From Lachnospiraceae bacterium (GTDB lineage: Bacteria; Bacillota; Clostridia; Lachnospirales; Lachnospiraceae): a stretch of 47,131 bases of DNA. Made by a program: the position numbers and the translations under genes. Numbering within the stretch: the stretch's first letter is position 1; every line of letters begins with the position of its first letter. The notes under the pieces are model-generated. The model saw only the letters and a program-made list of their open reading frames with translations. It searched no databases and was not told the origin of the DNA. The DNA is taken from assembly GCA_017465475.1 (NCBI GenBank), contig JAFTWC010000043.1, positions 1 through 47,131 on the forward strand, in the 5' to 3' direction. This document shows positions 42,891 through 47,131 of this stretch, piece after piece.

Positions 42891-43865
42891 ATGGCAGATC
42901 AGAAGAAACCTTTAGTAACCCATATTTATACCGCAGACCCGTCTGCGCATGTATTCGACGGAAAGCTTTATATTTATCCGTCTCACGACATCGCTTTGGA
43001 TTGTCCGGACGATGATAACGGTGATCAGTACCAGATGGAAGACTACCACATTTTATCCATGGACACTCCGGATTCTCCGTGTGTGGATAACGGTATGGTA
43101 CTTCACGAGAACGAAGTTCCGTGGGTAAGTCATCAGATGTGGGCTCCGGATGCCGCTTACAAGAACGGCAAGTACTATTTGATTTTCCCGGCAAAGGACA
43201 AGGACGGTATCTTCCGTATCGGTATCGCTACCAGCGATTCTCCGGCAGGTAAGTTCACTCCGGAACCGAATTACATCGAGGGCAGCCGCAGTATTGACCC
43301 GGCTGTATTGGTTGATGATGATAACAGAGCTTACATGTATGTGGGCGGACTTTGGGGCGGCCAGTTAGAGAAGTGGCAGACCGGCGAATATGTTGAAAAT
43401 CCGCACGCGCCGGAAGGTGACGAACCGGCATTGGGACCGCTTGTTGCAGAAATGAGCGACGACATGCTTTCTTATAAGACCGAGCTTAAGGAAATTCAGA
43501 TTTTAGACGAGAACGGCGAGCCGCTTAAGGCAGGCGATCATGACAGACGTTTCTTCGAAGCTGCCTGGGTACATAAGTACAACGGTCTTTACTACTTATC
43601 TTACTCTACCGGTGATACTCACTTCCTTTGCTATGCTACCGGTGAGAACCCGATGGGACCGTTCACTTACCGCGGCCGTATCTTAGAGCCGGTTATCGGT
43701 TGGACCACCCATCACTCCATCGTAGAGTGGAACGACAAGTGGTACTTGTTCTACCACGACTCTTCCCTTTCCGGCGGTGTAAATCATCAGCGTTGTGTTA
43801 TGTTCAGAGAGATTAAGTACAACGCAGACGGCACCATTCAGTGCATGAAGCCGTACGAAGAGTAG
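42891..43865 (+). CDS. Cytoplasmic glycoside hydrolase family 43 (xylosidase/arabinofuranosidase-like)
   Basis: The 324-residue protein has the five-bladed beta-propeller pattern of GH43. It begins THIYTADPSAHVFDGKLYIY (catalytic base Asp in ADPSAH). It continues with SHQMWAPDAAYKNGKYYL, the second Asp in SIDPAVLVD, and the acid Glu in FFEAAWVHKYNG. It ends with a C-terminal blade HHSIVEWNDKWYLFYHDS. There is no signal peptide, so it likely acts on imported oligosaccharides such as xylo- or arabino-oligosaccharides. The exact substrate is unknown. Ribosome binding site AAGGAGG lies seven bases before the ATG. A terminator follows, so it is monocistronic. Confidence 0.9.
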   Translation: MADQKKPLVTHIYTADPSAHVFDGKLYIYPSHDIALDCPDDDNGDQYQMEDYHILSMDTPDSPCVDNGMVLHENEVPWVSHQMWAPDAAYKNGKYYLIFPAKDKDGIFRIGIATSDSPAGKFTPEPNYIEGSRSIDPAVLVDDDNRAYMYVGGLWGGQLEKWQTGEYVENPHAPEGDEPALGPLVAEMSDDMLSYKTELKEIQILDENGEPLKAGDHDRRFFEAAWVHKYNGLYYLSYSTGDTHFLCYATGENPMGPFTYRGRILEPVIGWTTHHSIVEWNDKWYLFYHDSSLSGGVNHQRCVMFREIKYNADGTIQCMKPYEE

Positions 43866-43883
43866 GAAATTACAAAAATCCAA

Positions 43884-43915
43884 GGGGCATCGCATGTAAG
43901 CGCGACGCCCCTTTT
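43884..43915 (+). terminator. Terminator of the GH43 gene
   Basis: GGGGCATCGC (43884-43893) and GCGACGCCCC (43902-43911) form a stem with one mismatch, followed by TTTTC. Confidence 0.8.
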
Positions 43916-43953
43916 CTCTACCCATTTACAAACGACTGTATTTTCTCCGGTTT

Positions 43954-44280
43954 TTATAAATCTTTCAGCAAACACAAAATCATATATACCGGTTTTAGTT
44001 TTAACGTTCCCATCTTCCCAACATCTTTTTGTGACAAAAGAAATCGTTCTCCCACACATTGAGAATATTTTTCTTCAAAGTTATCAATAGATTTATGATT
44101 TTTTACCGAAGAAGATTTTACTTCTATCGGTATGACTTTGTTTTTTGACGTTATCAAAAAATCTATTTCAAACGAATGTGTACTCTTCTCTTTTTTCCAT
44201 GTGTGATAATACAAATCTCTTCCGCTTGCTTTAATGGCCTGTGCCACAACATTCCCCTGCAACGCCCTTAATCGGTTTTA
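43954..44280 (-). pseudogene. Remnant of an AAA-type ATPase with DUF4143 C-terminal domain
   Basis: The fragment encodes about 105 residues with GNVVAQAIKASGRDLYYH and EIDFLITSKNKVIPIEVKSS. This is the PD-(D/E)XK-like end of DUF4143 ATPases that are otherwise about 400 residues. The N-terminal ATPase part with Walker motifs is missing and an in-frame stop lies just upstream. No promoter or good start is seen. It is a decaying gene, possibly with remaining transcription from the CYTH side. Confidence 0.7.
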
Positions 44281-44292
44281 TCCTTGAAAAAA

Positions 44293-44820
44293 TTAAAGTT
44301 CATGTATTATCCCGGCCTTCTTTAACTCCTCCGGCGCTTCCGGCCACAGTGCCAGCTTGTTATTCTTAAATCTGTCATCAAAGGTCACATCTTTGTCAAA
44401 CCATGCAGGCTGTACAAAACTTGCAGCCGCCTCTTCATCCGGGAATTCCACTTCCGCAAACAGAAGACCGGCTAACTCTCCTCCGAACACATCCAGCTCA
44501 ATGGTATAGGTCTCGTAAGGTATCAGATATCTCTTTTTCGTTATGACACGTCCGTCTACTTTTGAAAGCAGCTTTTCATAAGCTTCGGCAGTGAGAGGCA
44601 TTTCTTCTTCCCTACACACCTGGGCCGTGGCATCCGCCTTCTTTTCCAAACCTAATTTTGACTTATAACATAGGATATAGCTTGCTTCCCCGTTCTTCAC
44701 TGATTTTCGTACACGCACCACCGGGCGGGTACACAAATACCCCTGCTCCAACTCCTTACAGGTATACTGTGACAGTTCTTCCGGAAGCTGTTTCACCGTA
44801 AATTTGCGCTCGATTTCCAT
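44293..44820 (-). CDS. CYTH-domain (triphosphate tunnel metalloenzyme) protein
   Basis: The 175-residue protein begins with the diagnostic ExExK-type motif (MEIERKF). It carries further tunnel residues: VRVRKS, ILCYKSKLG, ITKKRYLIPY, IELDVF and FAEVEFPDEEAA. CYTH enzymes hydrolyse triphosphates such as inorganic tripolyphosphate or thiamine triphosphate, or make cAMP. In clostridia the role is mostly unassigned. It follows the anti-sigma gene by 38 bases with AGGAGG before its ATG and may be in the sigma operon. Confidence 0.88.
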   Translation of the reverse strand: MEIERKFTVKQLPEELSQYTCKELEQGYLCTRPVVRVRKSVKNGEASYILCYKSKLGLEKKADATAQVCREEEMPLTAEAYEKLLSKVDGRVITKKRYLIPYETYTIELDVFGGELAGLLFAEVEFPDEEAAASFVQPAWFDKDVTFDDRFKNNKLALWPEAPEELKKAGIIHEL

Positions 44821-44858
44821 AGAAAACCTCCTGTCTCTGTTTTCCGCAACCCGATTTC

Positions 44859-45185
44859 TTATCTCTCATTCCGCAGTATAGCGCGGGTGACCAGCACGGT
44901 AATGCCGATACAAACCGCAAAGGCTCCCGTTACCACCGTATGCTTCCAAAACTTTCTTTTCTTAATTCTTTTAGCCAGCTCACCGTACTGCGGCTCCGGA
45001 ATATACTTTACTTCCGGCTCCGGATGGTATTCTTCCTGATTCAAATGAGCATACTCTCTGTAAACCCGCCGGCATGCTCTACATTCTTTTAAATGGTCTC
45101 TGATTTCTTGTCTCGTCTCATCACTTACGGTCTTCTCCTGAAACAATACGATTAAATCCTGCACTGCATTACAGCTTATACTCAT
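44859..45185 (-). CDS. Zinc-finger (zf-HC2) anti-sigma factor, membrane-bound
   Basis: The 108-residue protein has an N-terminal cytoplasmic zinc-finger domain (DHLKECRACRRVYREY; HxxxCxxC-type with an upstream Cys) and one C-terminal membrane helix (about 78-98). It probably holds the adjacent sigma factor inactive until a membrane signal. Its ATG lies inside the end of the sigma gene (17-base overlap), so the two are translationally coupled. Confidence 0.85.
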   Translation of the reverse strand: MSISCNAVQDLIVLFQEKTVSDETRQEIRDHLKECRACRRVYREYAHLNQEEYHPEPEVKYIPEPQYGELAKRIKKRKFWKHTVVTGAFAVCIGITVLVTRAILRNER

Positions 45186-45681
45186 TTTGCAACCTCTCCT
45201 TTAACATATTTTTTGCCCGGAAGTACAGCACCTTTGCCGAACTTTCCGAAATCCCCATAGCCTCTGCCACTTGCTTAAATGACATCTCTGCATAGATTCT
45301 GAGTGCTACTACTTCCAAATTCTTTTGAGGCAATTCCAAAAGCACTTCCCGCACTTTTTCCGTCACCTCATTCCGAAGCATCCGGTTCTCCGCCGAATCC
45401 TGTCCTTCCTGTTCCATAAAGAATGTAACCACATCATCTAATTGTATGGACTCTCTGGACTGCTTCTCTTTTTTCAGGTGCCCGAAATAGGTATACTTTG
45501 CAATGGCTGCCAGCCACGTAAAGATACTGCTGTTTCCCTTATATTTTTCAAAGGATACAAAGGCCCGGTAAAATGTCTCCTGGGTCAGCTCCTCCGTCAA
45601 ATGTACATCACCGCACAACCGGTATAAGAAGCTGTATACCTTGGGCTGGTTCTGTACATATATTTTCTCAAAATCTTCCAA
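45169..45681 (-). CDS. ECF-type RNA polymerase sigma factor
   Basis: The 170-residue protein has region 2 (LYRLCGDVHLTEELTQETFYRAF, shown in part as DVHLTEELTQETFYRAF) and region 4 (LPQKNLEVVALRIYAEMSFKQVAEAMGISESSAKVLYFRAK, seen in the helix-turn-helix FKQVAEAMGISESSAKVLYF). It belongs to the ECF group paired with zf-HC2 anti-sigma factors. The start is a TTG at 45681 with AGGAGG eight bases upstream. A TATACT (complement of 45781-45786) lies further upstream, but without a clear -35. Its target genes cannot be read here. Confidence 0.9.
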   Translation of the reverse strand: MEDFEKIYVQNQPKVYSFLYRLCGDVHLTEELTQETFYRAFVSFEKYKGNSSIFTWLAAIAKYTYFGHLKKEKQSRESIQLDDVVTFFMEQEGQDSAENRMLRNEVTEKVREVLLELPQKNLEVVALRIYAEMSFKQVAEAMGISESSAKVLYFRAKNMLKERLQNEYKL

Positions 45682-45958
45682 CCGAACTTCCTCCTATTCA
45701 CCGAAGTCGTGTGTCCGTTCCCCGCAAACGTCTCCGTTTCAAACTCATCCCGCTATAGTTTCTGACAGGATACATCAAACAGTATAGCATACATTTTTTT
45801 GTTTGAACACCAAAATTTTTCCAAAAAAATTTTAATTTTCTTTGTAACCTTTTTCCTCTTTCTGCCACTAACTTATCGAATGGCCTTTTTGAAGGGCCCG
45901 TAGCAAGGAATTTTTTCAAGGGATTTTTCTTTGCCGAATGAATTTTTTGGAGGATGTT

Positions 45959-46912
45959 ATGTTTCATATAATCGGAACCGGTATGTATGTACCGGAACGC
46001 ATCGTCACCAACGACGAACTTTCCACCATGGTAGATACCAATGACGAGTGGATCAAACAGCGTGTCGGCATTTCCGAACGCAGAATCAGCACCGATGAAT
46101 GGACTTCGGACATGGCATATAAGGCAGCCCTGAATGCATTGGAAAATGCAAACTGCAAGCCGGAGGATTTGGACTACATCATTACCGCCACCGTAAGCGG
46201 CGAATATGTTTCCCCATCCACTGCATGTATGGTACAAAAGCTTCTCGGAGCCACCTGTCCCGCACTGGAAATAAACGCAGCCTGCTCCGCTTTTCTGTTC
46301 TTATTAGAAACTGCTGCAGGACTCTTTGCAAGAAAGAAAGCAAATAAGATTCTTGTAATCGGTGCAGAACGTTTAAGCGGTATTATGGATTGGTCCGACC
46401 GGGGCACCTGTATTATTTTCGGCGACGGTGCCGGAGCTGCAGTTTTAGAGGGCGGTACCGATGGTTATCTGGATTCCGTAGTTACCGTACAGGGTAACGA
46501 CGAAGTCATTACCATTCCGAACTTCGTGGGTTGTTCTCCGTTCTTCACCAAAGAAGCGGATACCCCTTACGTTCACATGATGGGACAGGAAACTTTTAAA
46601 TATGCCGTAAGTTCCATTTGTGCCGATGTAAATACGTTGCTTACACAGAACAATCTTACCTTAGACGATATCAGCTACATTGTGCCGCATCAGGCCAACA
46701 AGCGTATCATTGATTTTGCCGCAAAGAAATTAAAAACCACGGAGGAGAAGTTCTATTTGAACATCGACCGTTTCGGCAATACCTCCAGTGCAAGTATTCC
46801 GATTGCTCTGGACGAATTAAATCGTGCCGGCAAGCTTCATAAGGGCGATTACATTATTCTTACCGCATTCGGCGGCGGCCTTGCAAACGCAGCCTGCCTC
46901 ATTCGCTGGTAA
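45959..46912 (+). CDS. fabH: 3-oxoacyl-ACP synthase III
   Basis: The 317-residue protein has the FabH thiolase fold and the catalytic triad: Cys109 in EINAACSAFLF, His in VPHQANKRI, and Asn in FGNTSSASIP. It condenses acetyl-CoA or branched acyl-CoA with malonyl-ACP to start fatty-acid synthesis. I set the start at 45959 (MFHIIGTGMY), with GGAGG six bases upstream; a longer in-frame ATG at 45938 lies before that site. It heads a probable fab operon with acpP next. The 277-base upstream gap is AT-rich. It holds imperfect repeats (CTTTTTGAAGGG and TTTTTTCAAGGG), and I see no clear FapR or FabT site. Confidence 0.95.
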   Translation: MFHIIGTGMYVPERIVTNDELSTMVDTNDEWIKQRVGISERRISTDEWTSDMAYKAALNALENANCKPEDLDYIITATVSGEYVSPSTACMVQKLLGATCPALEINAACSAFLFLLETAAGLFARKKANKILVIGAERLSGIMDWSDRGTCIIFGDGAGAAVLEGGTDGYLDSVVTVQGNDEVITIPNFVGCSPFFTKEADTPYVHMMGQETFKYAVSSICADVNTLLTQNNLTLDDISYIVPHQANKRIIDFAAKKLKTTEEKFYLNIDRFGNTSSASIPIALDELNRAGKLHKGDYIILTAFGGGLANAACLIRW

Positions 46913-46993
46913 CATTACACGGTAACACGCCTGCGGGTTTCCAATGGCTTGTTCATAAATCATATTATATTTATAAAAAAGGAGATTAACACT

Positions 46994-47131
46994 ATGTTAG
47001 ACCAGATCAAAGAACTTTTAGCAAACAGCCTCTCTATCGATGCAGATTCCATCACCGAAGCAAGCAACTTCTCTGATGACCTTGGTATCGACTCTCTCGA
47101 TATCGTTGAGTTACTTATGAACGTTGAAGAA
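46994..47131 (+). CDS. acpP: Acyl carrier protein (partial, cut by window end)
   Basis: The visible 46 residues begin MLDQIKELLANSLSIDADSI and contain GIDSLDIVELLMNVEE. Ser34 in the DSLD motif is the 4'-phosphopantetheine attachment site. The acidic helix II pattern matches ACP. It follows fabH by about 80 bases with AAAAGGAGA upstream of the ATG. The rest is beyond the window. Confidence 0.93.
   Translation, partial: MLDQIKELLANSLSIDADSITEASNFSDDLGIDSLDIVELLMNVEE

Noticed and set aside
1-47131. CRISPR array, tRNA, rRNA or known riboswitch
   Set aside because: No regularly spaced repeats, no cloverleaf-like segment and no conserved riboswitch core were seen on reading the intergenic regions by eye; a covariance-model scan was not possible.

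Overview
The window reads as a chromosomal segment of a low-to-moderate GC Gram-positive anaerobe of the Clostridia, most likely a Lachnospiraceae member (inference). The reasons are the reverse rubrerythrin next to PerR, the GlgC/GlgD pair, a long-form ribose-phosphate pyrophosphokinase beside murC, dnaD and dnaC, Lachnospiraceae-style lipoprotein and surface-protein architecture, and AGGAGG-type ribosome binding sites throughout. I see no rRNA, tRNA, CRISPR array or prophage.

Layout. 1-135: 3' end and right terminus of an IS3-family insertion sequence. 206-1354: oxidative-stress pair rbr and perR (both minus), each with a -35/-10 promoter followed by the same operator. 1618-2943: chemoreceptor without an external sensor domain. 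3168-5030: DEAD-box RNA helicase with a terminator hairpin in its probable leader. 5273-7470: sodium symporter and a DUF2798-like membrane protein. 7777-9768: NatAB-like ABC exporter behind a strong promoter covered by a 40-bp palindrome. 9993-10637: about 650 bp without genes, containing a GC-rich island of nested inverted repeats and several further inverted repeats. 10687-13662: small cysteine-rich lipoprotein and clpB. 13880-17240: sugar ABC importer. 17546-24287: probable operon of a cell-wall deacetylase, pth, mfd and a foldase-like lipoprotein. 24508-26900: glgC-glgD. 27186-32362 (plus strand): murC, a cluster of DnaA boxes, dnaD-like, dnaC-like, prs. 32406-36777: bifunctional penicillin-binding protein and a membrane GGDEF/EAL protein. 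37023-37985: Rpn-type nuclease with an internal start carrying a strong Shine-Dalgarno sequence. 38429-42550: two exported surface proteins sharing a repeated beta-rich module, divergent from a cytoplasmic GH43 glycosidase (42891-43865). 43954-45681: gene remnant, CYTH protein, anti-sigma and ECF sigma factor. 45959-end: fabH and the start of acpP, the beginning of a type II fatty-acid synthesis operon.

How the parts work together. Most of the window is housekeeping: cell wall (murC, PBP, deacetylase), DNA replication loading (dnaD, dnaC), repair (mfd), translation quality (pth), proteostasis (clpB, foldase), glycogen storage (glgCD) and nucleotide precursor supply (prs). The accessory interest lies in the Rpn locus, the DnaA-box array in front of dnaD, the surface-protein/GH43 region, the palindromic controls at natA and the DUF2798 gene, and the palindrome-rich non-coding island near 10.1-10.6 kb. 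Functions are assigned from motifs read in the sequence; no database search was run.
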